Positions 35,601-45,805 of a DNA stretch of 64,000 bases are shown in pieces. The notes under the pieces are model-generated. The model saw only the letters and a program-made list of their open reading frames with translations. It was not told the origin of the DNA and did no database searches. Within the stretch, counting starts at the first letter, position 1. Each line of letters starts with the position of its first letter. Source of the DNA: Leptodactylus fallax (lineage: Eukaryota; Chordata; Amphibia; Anura; Leptodactylidae); assembly GCA_947044405.1 (NCBI GenBank), contig CAMRHE010000133.1, forward strand, positions 186,001-250,000. Direction: 5' to 3'. Position numbers and translations under genes: made by a program.

Positions 35601-35985
35601 GGTGATCAGGGTGAGATATGGAGGGGCAGGTGATCAGGGCTAGATATGGAGGGGCAGGTGATCAGGGCTAGATATGGGGGGCAGGTGATCAGGGCTAGAT
35701 ATGGAGGGGCAGGTGATCAGGGTGAGATATGGGGGGCAGGTGATCAGGGCTAGATATGGAGGGGCAGGTGATCAGGGTGAGATATGGGGGGCAGGTGATC
35801 AGGGTGAGATATGGGGGGCAGGTGATCAGGGTGAGATATGGAGGGGCAGGTGATCAGGGCTAGATATGGGGGGCAGGTGATCAGGGCTAGATATGGAGGG
35901 GCAGGTGATCAGGGTGAGATATGGAGGGGCAGGTGATCAGGGTGAGATATGGGGGGAAGGTGATCAGGGCTAGATATGGAGGGGC
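32658..35985. repeat. G-rich 27/28-bp minisatellite, about 120 units
   Basis: Unit: GGGGGGCAGGTGATCAGG followed by GTGAGATAT (27 bp), alternating with a 28-bp form that has GGAGGGGC and often GGGCTAGATAT. The array is 3.3 kb long and starts about 295 bp upstream of the dnd1 start codon. Since 27 is a multiple of three, long repetitive frames (VRYGGQVIR, GAGDQGEIW) stay open on both strands; they are artefacts. Rare variants mark internal duplication: ATCAAGGTG at about 33093 and 34624, GGGATGGAT at about 33450 and 34844. The plus strand is strongly G-rich, with runs of six Gs. Confidence 0.97.
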
Positions 35986-37274
35986 TTCTGTACACACTGA
36001 GATCTGCTGCATTCGGTTAGGGCGACTTTGGTTGTGACTCACTAATATTAGTAAATGGAGTCACACTGCAACAACAAAAAACTGCGTTTCTGCAACGTTT
36101 TTACAGTACATGCAAAGTGGATGAGATTCTGGCTAATCCACACATTGCAGAAAAATATTCACAGCAGAAATGCTGTGATTACAAAAACCGTCACTTTTTT
36201 AGTAAATCGCAGCATGTCATCTATACCTATGGAAACATTTTCTGTATAGGTATAATGGAGACAGCGCTGCGGAAAAAAGTGATGCATCTCCACCCTGGTC
36301 GGTGAGAACAGTCCGGCTTCTTCATGAGATTCTTCGTTGGCACACCTCCCGACGCCTCAGCTGTTCTTCAGTGCAGCCAAAGATGGACACCCCGGCTTCA
36401 CTGCGCAATTGCGAGGCATGCGCATTGAAGCCGAGGTGTTCATTGAAGAACTGCACAGGTGCGGGGAGTACAGCGGCAGGGTGAGTATAAAGCTTTTTTA
36501 TTTTTAATGCGGCCATGGATTGCGTTATAACAGGGTGATTTGGGACACTAAACCCCAGGTCCATATGGATGTGTGGGTGGTTTAGTGTCCCAAATAGCCC
36601 TGACAGATTCCCTTTAAGGGGTTTTTCAGTCAACCTAGAAAACCCAGGGAGAGCTGGGGTTGGAGTAAAATTACGACGTCAGGTTCCCTGTTCCATCCCA
36701 TGTCCACACTGGCCAGTCCAGAAGGTAGACAACTCAGGAGACTGTCACGGCCAGTCGCTGTTCTCAGCGGTCACATGCAGGGTACCGGTGACATATTAGC
36801 AGTGCGTGTGACTGGTACCCTGCATGTAACTGCTGACGCCAGTGATTGGTGGCAGTGGTCACCTGAGCCTCCTCACTTCCCAAACAGCCAATGTGGGCAC
36901 AGGATGGAACGGGGGACCCAATACTGTAATAGAGGATCAGGGGAACGTGAGTATCCCTTTCTTTTCTGTTTTACTCAACCCCAGCCAACCTGGGTTTTCC
37001 ACTTTTATGCTAAGGCTCCACGTGTCGGGTCCACTAGAGACATCCCACAGCAGACCTGCGTGTGGCAAAAAAACAGCTGAAAAAGGCTAGTTGTCAATGT
37101 AGCTTTCAGTCCTGTTTCCCAGGTGGCTGATTCATAGAAATATTCCCAACATTGACAACTAAACTGCTGAGACATAAAAGAAAGAGACAGAAAATTGGCT
37201 AATGTTTGGTCGATCATATGTGCCAAACACCAATATTTTTGGGCGACGCAAATCTGATGTGCATGGCCAGCTTC
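35986..37274. other. No gene; MITE scraps
   Basis: Bases 36490-36620 contain an inverted-repeat unit around 'gggtgatttgggacactaaa' / 'tttagtgtcccaaatagccc', also found at about 43745 and 45470-45550. Bases 36690-36850 hold an inverted pair around 'catgcagggtaccggtgaca'. No open frame with a recognisable domain. Confidence 0.4.
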
Positions 37275-37838
37275 TCACTAGGTTCACACCTGCACTCGGG
37301 TTTCCGTTCTTTAGGTTTGCTTGGGGACCCAAAAAACGGAAACCCAATCCACTTACAGAGGACCTTTCATGTCCTCAAGCACATGCAGTTTTATATACCG
37401 CTAGAAAGCCGACTGTCGTCCATAGCCCTGTACTGTCAGAGGGGACGTTCCTTACCGCCCCAGTACAAGTCTTCAGACGAGTACAGTCAGGGGGGCATTC
37501 CTCACAGCCCAGCTAGACTGTCAGGAACGCCCTTCTGACGATGGACAGAAAACTAACAGCACTGATATCTCCAGCCCCGGGGCACATAACGGGAAAGCCG
37601 ACAGTGAGCTGAATTCGGCTTTCTAGCGGTATATAAAACTGCATGTGCCTGAGGACGTGAAAGGTCCTCTTTAAAAAGCGGTTACCTGTGGAATCCTGCA
37701 GACCCCATAGACTATAATGGGGTCTGCCCAGTTTCCGTCCGAAAATGCGACTTGGACTTTTCTCTCAGAATTTTTCAAGCGGAATGGGGGACCGAATCCC
37801 CGAACGGAAACCAAGCGCTGGTGTGAACCTAGCCTTAG
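37275..37838. mobile_element. GGTTCACA-type MITE with another MITE nested inside
   Basis: The outer ends read 'aggttcacacctgcactcgg' (37280) and 'gctggtgtgaacctagcctt' (37820-37838). Between 37356 and 37670 sits a separate palindromic element whose ends are 'agaggacctttcatgtcctc' and 'gaggacgtgaaaggtcctct'. That is the same family as 43004-43735. The outer element therefore existed first. Confidence 0.75.
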
Positions 37839-38469
37839 AATGTTGCTCCATTCAATGTCTATGGGGTTGACAGAGGTGATCGCCCAAAATAACAGCATCA
37901 TAAGATTGTTTTGCAGCTGTTATTCGGGTGCAGAAATGTGCTTGTATTTCACTAGTGTGACTGGCTCAGAATTTTTGATATTTTTTTTTTTTGAAGGATA
38001 ATAAAAGCAAACCTCTACAGTATGTATAATGGTCATGATAAGGATTGTATATCAAGGTCTAGGACAGCAGTCAGAAGAGTAAACAAGAAGAGAAAATTCA
38101 GACAAGACATCCTCTTATCCTATACTGATACAAGATGTTGGATAAGGTGTCACTGGGTAAAGATCTATGGGCTCCCCCCACAGTGTTTACACAAGACCAG
38201 CTGCTCCTCTGACTGATAGCATGGCACCTTTCTTAAAGAGGAAAGACGTCTATCTCAAGAAAATCAGAGAAATATCATTTACTAGGATGTGGTAATGGTG
38301 GATTCATTATGCAGGATCAAAAAAGGCCTGAACGTCTTTCTTGAACAGAAATATATTACAGGTTTTAGATCTTGGTAGTTAAGTTGATCCAGGGTTTTAT
38401 ACTGAAAGGGTTACAGGTTGGACTTGATGGACCTGTGTCTTCATGCAACCTCATCAACTGTGTTACTAT

Positions 38470-38660
38470 GTCAGGTCAGGTTCACATCTGCGTTGGAGTC
38501 TCTGTAGGAAACTCCGCCGCAGATTCTGCTTAAAATTGTCAAGGAGGACTTTTCTCTCTGCCGGGTTACCGCTTTTTAAGTGTACAGGGTCTCGGTCTTT
38601 CGGGTCCCCATGTGGATCCGATTGATGGAGAACCAAACGCTAGTGTGAACCTAGTGTAAG
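38470..38660. mobile_element. GGTTCACA-type palindromic MITE
   Basis: The left end 'caggttcacatctgcgttgg' and right end 'acgctagtgtgaacctagtg' enclose family phrases ('gaggacttttctctctgccg', 'ttcgggtccccatgtgga'). No coding potential. Confidence 0.65.
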
Positions 38661-39474
38661 TGCAATAAAATTCCAGTAAAGGGTTTGTCCAAGGGTTAAT
38701 ATTGATGGCCTGTCCTTAGGGTAGCTTATCCATATCAGATAGATGAGGGCTCACTACCTGCCACTGTCTGCCTTTGGCTCAAAAAATGGTGACCACGGCA
38801 TCAAAGTGGTTAGGCTACATACACACGATCATAGTGGTTTTTACTGACTGCAAATATTAATCTGCAAAAAACATATCAGTATGTCATCCCCAATCACGGA
38901 TCCACAAAAAGACTTGTACGATCCCCAACACTTGTCTGTGCCGCAAATGCGGCCAAGAATAGGAAATGCTACATAATTTGTCGTCCTTGTATACGGCACA
39001 GACACACAACCACAAAAACTACATTTGTGTGAATGGGGCCTAAAATTTAGGGAGAGGTTGCCCCCTGTCAGGCCATGGCTGCTCCCGCACTGATGGGTTC
39101 TTATGGGAGCCACAAGTGTTAACTGTTATTATCATGCAAAAGTAGATATTTATAGAGAAGAGTAAAAGCCCTAAAAACAGGTGAAAGGCCGGGGGCACAT
39201 GGGCAGTAATCGCAGCAGGTTAGCCACCATGAACAAGTGGTAGCAAAATACCTCAGCAGCATAGTGGCATAGTAATCTCAACCACATGATGTGGCTAAAA
39301 CCCAGAGCGCAAAGTGACCTGTGCTGCAGATTTTTAACCTGCAGCATGTTTATAGTTGTCGCAGCTTTCCTTTGCATTTCAAACAGATGCATAGAGAATT
39401 CTGCAGGCACGCCGCCGCGAAAACAATCCATTTTCTGGTGGTTTTCGTAGCGGCGGATTGAAGGAAAACACACA

Positions 39475-39792
39475 GCTTTTTCCCTCTGAAAATTCAAGCC
39501 TCCGTTGCTAAGATCTTCATTTATTTCACAATATGCAAATGAGTAGTCTGGAGCACTGAGGACGGCTCCGTTGCTCCAAACTGCTATGCCCCACACTGCT
39601 CTAATGCGCCCTCCTCCGTTCTTTGAGTACTATGCTGAAATCTCACCTGGCTCTGTGTTTTCATGTTCATGCTGGGGTGTAGGAGTTTGGAGCAACGGAG
39701 CCGCCCTCAGTGCTCCAGACTGCTCATTTGCATATTGTGAAATACATGAATTTCTTAGCAATGGAGGCATGAATTTTCATAGGGAAAAAGGC
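39475..39792. mobile_element. Palindromic element with paired octamer motifs, 318 bp
   Basis: The left arm ('ctttttccctctgaaaattc', 'gcctccgttgctaag', 'ctccgttgctccaaact') and right arm ('agtttggagcaacggag', 'cttagcaatggaggc', 'gaattttcatagggaaaaa') are inverted copies of about 110 bp each. Each arm holds an octamer (ATGCAAAT at 39533-39540, ATTTGCAT at 39726-39733), the core POU/Oct-factor site. It is non-coding. Confidence 0.7.
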
Positions 39793-39919
39793 GTTATATT
39801 CAGGTGAGCCTGATCTAACTATGTTACTGGTTTAATATGCTTCACCCTGGTGACAGTCTCCCTTTAATAAATTCCCCATGTCCTTAAGGCCCAAAATAAA
39901 TGTATCCTTATTGTGTTAA

Positions 39920-40204
39920 AGGGGTTTCTCCCAGCAATAATTTTTTCCCTATAAGGAGGATAGTGGATAGATGTCTGATCACTGGGGTTCCAACTGTTGG
40001 GACTGCCAGGGATCATGAGAACAGAGGTCCAAAATTTTTTTCCGAGGTCCCCATGTGGATGGAGCAGTAGTGTGCATACTCGGCTGCTGTATTCACTTTT
40101 ATGGGATTGTTCATGGAAACTTCATCAGTCCCATAGAAGTGAATGGAGCTTTGGTCACACGTGCACTTATGGTTAATTGCAGACCCCCAGTGATAAAACA
40201 CCCT
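39920..40204. mobile_element. TTAA-flanked MITE (AGGGGTTTTCC family), 285 bp
   Basis: TTAA at 39916-39919 and 40205-40208. The left end is AGGGGTTTCTCCC and the right end is ACACCCT, with inner inverted phrases around 'cccatagaagtgaatgg'. Non-coding. Same family as 8458-8794, 58322-59077 and 62650-62925. Confidence 0.6.
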
Positions 40205-41182
40205 TTAAGTGAGTCCTGGCCAAAATCTGTTTGTCTTTGCTTTTGGTCTTGTACATTTCCATGTTAGGGTATATCACTGATCTGTGCTGCAAATAAATGT
40301 TGGGTTGTCAGACTTTCTGGCTTATTGAATGGAAATTAGTTCAGAGTTTCTGTCCTTGAAGGATACCAATAAAAGTAAAACTTCTTTGGTTAATGGTTGG
40401 TGATAAGGATCGTATATCATGGTCTGTGACAGCTGCGTCCAATATACATAGAGCAAATACAGACCAGAAGACCTCATATGCTTTAACCCCTGGCAATATC
40501 TGCTGTACAGTCCTGCTGCTTGTACCATGTACTGATACAGCAAGCACCAACTTGACTGATGTGGCACACGGCAGATTTATTGTAGCATGCCTATACTATG
40601 TGTGTGATGTGTCAGTCATTGAAAAGCAATGGCTATGCAAATAGTACAGCATGCCAAATGTTCTGTGTGGTGCATTAAACAAATAGATGTAGCGTGCCAA
40701 ACATTTGTTTCAGGGGTTCCTACATCTGTAGTGAATGCCAAGCTCTGTAAGGCTAGGTTCACATGGTGGAAAATGAAGAGGAATTTAAGGTGGACATTAT
40801 TATGGACATTATTATGGAGTTGCTTCCACCTTTCCTTCACTCTCCTGGAAAGGCTTCTACAAGATTTTGGAAGTGTCTGTGGGAATTTTTGCCCATTCAT
40901 CCAGATCATTTGTGAGGTCAGACACTGATGTTGGATGAGAAGGCCTGGCTCAGCATCTCCATATTTGATCATTCCATAGTTGTTGGATGGGGTTGAGGTC
41001 AGGGCTCTGTGCGGGTCAGTCTAGTTCCAGAACAGCCCCCCCCCCCAACATGTCTTTATGGACCTTGCTTTGTCAAGGTGGAACAGAACAGAGGTGTTCC
41101 CCAAACTGTTCCCACAAAGTAGGGAGCAGTAATTGTCCTAAGTGTTTTGGTCTGCTGAAGTGTTAAGATTTCCTTTCATTGA

Positions 41183-41490
41183 AACTAATGGTAAGTTCAC
41201 ACAGAGGAATTTGGCCCAGATTTTGTCCAGATTCTGCTTCCCATTGTTTTCAATGGGAGACAAAGATCTCAGGGGAACACTGAAAAAATAAGTGGCCTTC
41301 TCAATCTTGCCATGGATTGCTTGGCTCGAGCCTCCCTTCCAATTAGGCCCATTCATCTGGGCCTAATCCGCAGCGGAAAGTCATGATGGATTGCTGATGC
41401 CCGTCACAGGTAGCCCACAGGTGGAAATCAGCAGTGGAAAATGAAGATGAATTCCTCTTCATTTTCCACCGTGTGAACTTGCCCTAAGGA
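41183..41490. mobile_element. Palindromic MITE inside the Tc1 fossil
   Basis: It starts 'ggtaagttcacacagaggaa' and ends 'ccaccgtgtgaacttgccct'. A close relative lies at 54662-54968 and shares 'ttttcaatgggagacaaaga'-type and 'attcatctgggcctaatccg'-type phrases. Transposase-like text is found on both sides, which shows insertion into the older element. Confidence 0.7.
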
Positions 41491-41699
41491 GCTCGAAGCC
41501 CACTCCTGAAAAACAACCCTGTAGCATTACCCTTCCTCCACCAAACATTACAGTTGGTACAGTGGAGTCAGGTAGGTAACGTTTTCCTGGCATTCACCAA
41601 ACCCAGACTGGGTCATCAGACCACCACATAGAGAAGTGTGATTGGTCACTCCACAGAAAACGTTTCCACCTCTTCAGAGTCCAGTGTGCAGTGTGCCTT

Positions 41700-42345
41700 A
41701 CACCACTCCATCTAGCACTTGGCATTGTGCTGTACACCGCTCCATCCTACACTTGGCATTGTGCTGTACACTGCTCCATCCAACACTTGGCATTGTGCTG
41801 TACACCGCTCCTTCTTACACTTGGCATTGTGCTGTACACCGCTCCTTCTTACACTTGGCATTGTGCTTTACACCGCTCCATCCAACACTTGGCATTGTGC
41901 TGTACACCGCTCCTTCTTACACTTGGCATTGTGCTTTACACCGCTCCATCCAACACTTGGCATTGTGCTGTACACTGCTCCATCCAACACTTGGCATTGT
42001 GCTGTACACCGCTCCTTCTTACACTTGGCATTGTGCTGTACACCGCTCCTTCTTACACTTGGCATTGTGCTTTATACCACTTCATCCAACACTTGGCATT
42101 GTACTTTACACCGCTCCATCCAACACTTGGCATTGTACTTTACACCGCTCCATCCAATACTTGGCATTGTGCTTTACACCGCTCCATCCAACACTTGGCA
42201 TTGTGCTTTACACCGCTCCATCCAACACTTGGCATTGCACTTACAGTGCTCCATCTGACACTTGGGATTGTGCTTTATACCACTTCATCCAACACTTGGC
42301 ATTGTGCTTTACACCGCTCCATCCAACACTTGGCATTGTGCTTGG
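41700..42345. repeat. 34-bp minisatellite, about 19 units
   Basis: Unit: CACTTGGCATTGTGCTKTAC followed by ACCGCTCCATCCAA (34 bp), with CTTCTTA in place of CATCCAA in some units. Because 34 is not a multiple of three, three units (102 bp) restore the frame. All three plus-strand frames stay open (up to 256 codons), each cycling through the same peptide phrases. These frames are artefacts. The unit appears to be part of the transposase gene around it. Confidence 0.93.
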
Positions 42346-42420
42346 TGATGTGAGGCTTCAGTGTAGCTACTCGGCTATGGAATCATGCCCTTGGGGAATT
42401 TTTTTGTGCTGACATTAATG

Positions 42421-43003
42421 CCAGAGGTCTTAAGCACCAGCACTCAACACCCTTGCTCTGTAACTTTACATGGAAATAAACTCATGTGATGTATTTTTAT
42501 GCAAGTGCCCTGGGGCCCCTTTCTTGGGCCCGGATGAACCCGCTTCATTCACCCACCACTGCCACTCATGAGTACTCATTGCCTGTGTTTGTGCTGTGGC
42601 TGCGTTACTTTTATAAGTGAACAGGAGCATCAGTACCACCCGCTGCCCCGTTTCATTAGCATTCATTGTACTTGGTGTCAGTGGGTGGCAGCACTGCTTG
42701 CTATCTGTACTACTTTACTGCCACTCACATGTCCCAGCCAGAGAGACATGCAGGTGAAAATGTTCCAGGCAGCAAAGCTGCTTTCCACCTCCATTGCCCA
42801 GCAGCCCAATCACATAGCAGCCTCCTGCTGACCGCTCCAGACCCCTCTGTAATATTACTGCTGCTGCCCACATATATTATTGCAGGTACAGACTGCCCAC
42901 CCCAGACCCCTCTGCCCCCTCAGTTATGTTATTTCCCCTGCCTGCACATAGCACTGCAGCAAAAAAAAAAGCAGTTTTTCCACTTTGTGTGGCTTCAGCT
43001 TAA
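42421..43003. other. No gene seen
   Basis: No recognisable domain or repeat end. Bases 42550-42960 have compositional similarity to other repeat flanks ('cagcccaatcacatagcagc') and an A-run at 42961. Confidence 0.35.
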
Positions 43004-43735
43004 AGAGAACCTTTCACGTCCTCATGTATATGTGGTTTTACATACCGCTAGAAAGCCGACAGCGCGCTGAATTCAGCGCACTGCCGGCTTTCCCGGTATG
43101 TGCCCCGGGGCTGGAGATATCGGGGGTCTAAATTTCACTGTCAGAAGGGCATTCCTGACAGTCTAGCTGCACTGTGTGGAACTCCCTCCCTGACAGTTCT
43201 CGTCCATAGCGCTGTACTGGGCGTCATCACTGGGCGGTAAGGAACGCCCCCTCTGACAGTACAGGGCTATGAGCGAGTACAGAGAGAGGGGGCGTTCCTT
43301 ACCCCCCAGTGATGACGCTGCGCTGTGAGGAACACCCTCCCTGACAGTTCTCGTTCATAGACTTGTACTGCGGGGGCGTTCCTCACAGCTCAGCGTCATC
43401 GCCGGGCAGTAAGGAACACCCCCTCTGACAGTGCAGGGCTATGGACGAGTACAGAGAGAGGGGGCGTTCCTTACAGCCCAGCGATGACACTGAGTTGTGA
43501 GGAACGCCCCCTCAGTACAGTGCTATGTACGAGTACTGTCAGGGAGGGCATTCCTCACAGCGCAGCTAGACTGTCAGGAATGCCCTTCTGACAGTAAACC
43601 GTGAAACTTACACCGCCAATATCTCCAGCCCCGGGGCACATACCGGGAAAGCCGTCAGTGCGCTGAATTCAGCGTGCTGTCGGCTTTCTATCAGTATGTA
43701 AAACAGCATATACATGAGGACGTGAAAGGTCCTCT
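43004..43735. mobile_element. TTAA-flanked palindromic MITE with internal duplications, 732 bp
   Basis: TTAA at 43000-43003 and 43736-43739. The ends are 'agagaacctttcacgtcctc' and 'gaggacgtgaaaggtcctct', followed inward by inverted 'ctagaaagccgacagcgcgctgaattcagcg' blocks. The centre holds several copies of a subunit around 'gttcctta-cgccc' / 'gacgagtacagagaga'. This makes it more than twice as long as its relative at 37356-37670. Non-coding. Confidence 0.8.
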
Positions 43736-43739
43736 TTAA

Positions 43740-44631
43740 AGCGAACGTCTCAGGGTGATTTGGGACACTAACCCATCCACAGGTCCTTATCCAATCGTCC
43801 TGTTATAAAGCAATCCGGCCCTATAATTAAAAAAGAAAAAAAAAACCTTTACCTCACCTATCCGCTGTATTCCCTGTGTGGGAACAGTTCTTCAGTGAAG
43901 CCTGAGAAGCAGGGCTGTTTTAACACATTGGTGGGCCCAGTGCAAAGGTTTCATAAGTGGGCCCCCCCATCACCACCTGCTATTATACCCATCTGGAAGC
44001 TGCCAAAAACTGGCATTTTATATGGTGACATTCAATGGGTGACAATGTGTTATGTGACTGATGGAACTTTCCGCCTGTCAGAAATGTTTTATACGTTCAT
44101 CTCTAGTAATAATCGTTATTGCTATTATTTTAGCATGTAACGGATATCACTAGAGAGGCGGTTGGAGTATTTTACGCTATAAAAATCAGGTATGGACAGG
44201 ACAGGGACAAATGTAAACTTTATTGATGACTTTGTGTAAGTGTTTGGTGCGACTCTTTTGGTGCTGCGACCTGGATGTAAACGTCTGGGTCACAGCGCCA
44301 ATAACTTCCTGGTTATGTTCAGAGGGGTATTACATAAAAATACCCCTGTGATTAGGCCCATAGGGGTATTACATTATCCCTCTATGTGACAATCAGAGAG
44401 CAAAAGTATAGTATGCTCTCTGATTGATAGGAGAGGGGATAACATGGATAGAAGTCCCTGCTACACCCCACCCCCCCACCCCCCGGGGTCACATACAGGT
44501 TATGCACAGACAATGATGATTTATCATTGTCTCTGCAGTCTGCAGCTCTGCTCCTTTCCCCTCCTTCCTCCTTCACCCAGCTCTAAGATGTAGCCTGAGG
44601 CTGGAAGGGGGAGGACGCTTTAGAGCACCTT
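43740..44631. other. No gene; repeat scraps
   Basis: Bases 43741-43830 carry the 'gggtgatttgggacactaac' repeat also seen near 36530 and 45470. Bases 44330-44420 include a short inverted repeat ('aggggtattacat'). No coding signal. Confidence 0.35.
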
Positions 44632-44899
44632 ATCTCAGGATCTGTTAGGGCTATGAATATGAGCTTGGATTTGTTTTAAAGATGAGACTCTCATCTCAAA
44701 TTATACCAAGATCAGCATGATGGCCCTTACAGATTCAGAGTGATCTGCTGTTAAAATAATGTCGGGAATTGAGATCTACAATGGGATCTCAATGTCGAAC
44801 ATCGTTTTCACCAGCAAATTGCTCCGGATCTGTAAGGGCTATCATAGTGATCTTGGTATCATTTTAAAGATGATTCATAAGCCTAACAGATCCTGAGAA
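44632..44899. mobile_element. Palindromic repeat, 268 bp
   Basis: Left 'tctcaggatctgttagggct' pairs with right 'agcctaacagatcctgaga', and internal 'gatctgtaagggct' elements repeat in both orientations. Non-coding and probably a MITE. Confidence 0.55.
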
Positions 44900-45589
44900 A
44901 TCGGCATTAGTGAAAGGACGTTTTATATATGGCAAGTGCCACCCTGGCCAAATGGCAGGGAAAGGGTTAAAGTCCCCCTGCAGTTGTCCACACAGTTTAA
45001 TGTCCCTCTCCTACCACACACACAAAACAAAAAAAAAAATTCTAATACTCACCTCTCCTCGCTCCCCTGCTTTCTCAGTCCCGAGTCTTCATGGAGCTGC
45101 AGGCTCTATGTAAGTGATGTCATTACATCACGCATGCAGCTCCAGGGGAAGAGAGGATGAATGGTGAAGCAGGGAGCAGACGGTTCCCTGCTTCATCATT
45201 GTATGCAACTGGGGCAACCCCATGGAACAGCATATGCAGGACTGTCCCAACGGGGCCCCCGCTACCATAGGGCCCACTGCATGTGCACCGTTGGCCCTAT
45301 GGTTATAGTGGCCCTGCTGAGAAGTACAGCCCGGCTTTAGTGCGCATGCACCAGGCCACATGCGCACCACCAGGAGCACCAGAGATTCATCTGAGACTCA
45401 TTTCTAGGTAAGTATGAAGTTTTTTTTTGTTTTGTTTTTATATGGACACAGATGACTTTACAACAGGTCAATTTAGGAGACCAAACCCGTGTTCCATAAC
45501 ACCTTGTGGGTGTCATAGTATCCCAAATCGACCTGACAGGTTCCCTTTAAGTCTTGGTTTACATTGTGTTTTTTTTACTGAGAACCGCC

Positions 45590-45805
45590 TGCAGTTTTTA
45601 AGACGGAAAGGCAGAGGTCCCACGTTGCGGAAACACAGCTTTTTTTGTTGCAGATTTTGCTGCGGTTTTTCGAGCCAAAACCAAGAATGGCTACAAAAGG
45701 AATGGGAAATATATAGGAAGTTCCTATACTTCTCCCTTCTGCTCAATCCACTCCTAGCTTTGGTTAAAAAAAACTGTGTTTCTGCAACGTGGGGCCTCAG
45801 CCTAT
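45590..45805. mobile_element. GCAGATTTTGCTGCG-type palindromic MITE, copy 1
   Basis: It carries 'ttttttgttgcagattttgc', 'tttttcgagccaaaacca', 'gaatgggaaatatataggaa' and ends with 'gtttctgcaacgtggggcct'. Further copies lie at 55093-55310, 56943-57165 and 57166-57350. Non-coding. Confidence 0.65.

Larger units (their letters stand above)
40745..42420 (-). pseudogene. Tc1-type transposon fossil carrying a MITE and a minisatellite
   Basis: The minus strand of 40860-41180 and 41490-41720 shows decayed pieces of a Tc1-like transposase gene. The plus-strand phrases 'gatggggttgaggtcagggctctgtg', 'ttatggaccttgctttgt', 'ctccaccaaacattacagttgg', 'cattcaccaaacccagac' and 'catggaatcatgccc'-like text are inverse codons for the conserved PDLNPIE, GGGG-W and related regions. 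All frames are broken. A MITE (41183-41490) interrupts it, and a 34-bp stretch is expanded at 41700-42345. The ends are not defined. Confidence 0.6.

Noticed and set aside
32658..35985. CRISPR-like or regulatory RNA array
   Set aside because: No unique spacers between the repeats; contiguous minisatellite in vertebrate DNA.
36700..37538. Cluster of plus-strand frames of 76-126 codons
   Set aside because: They cover MITE inverted repeats; the peptides are not domain-like.
41642..42412. Three overlapping plus-strand frames of up to 256 codons
   Set aside because: Produced by the 34-bp array; all three frames carry the same cycling peptide, which no real gene would do.
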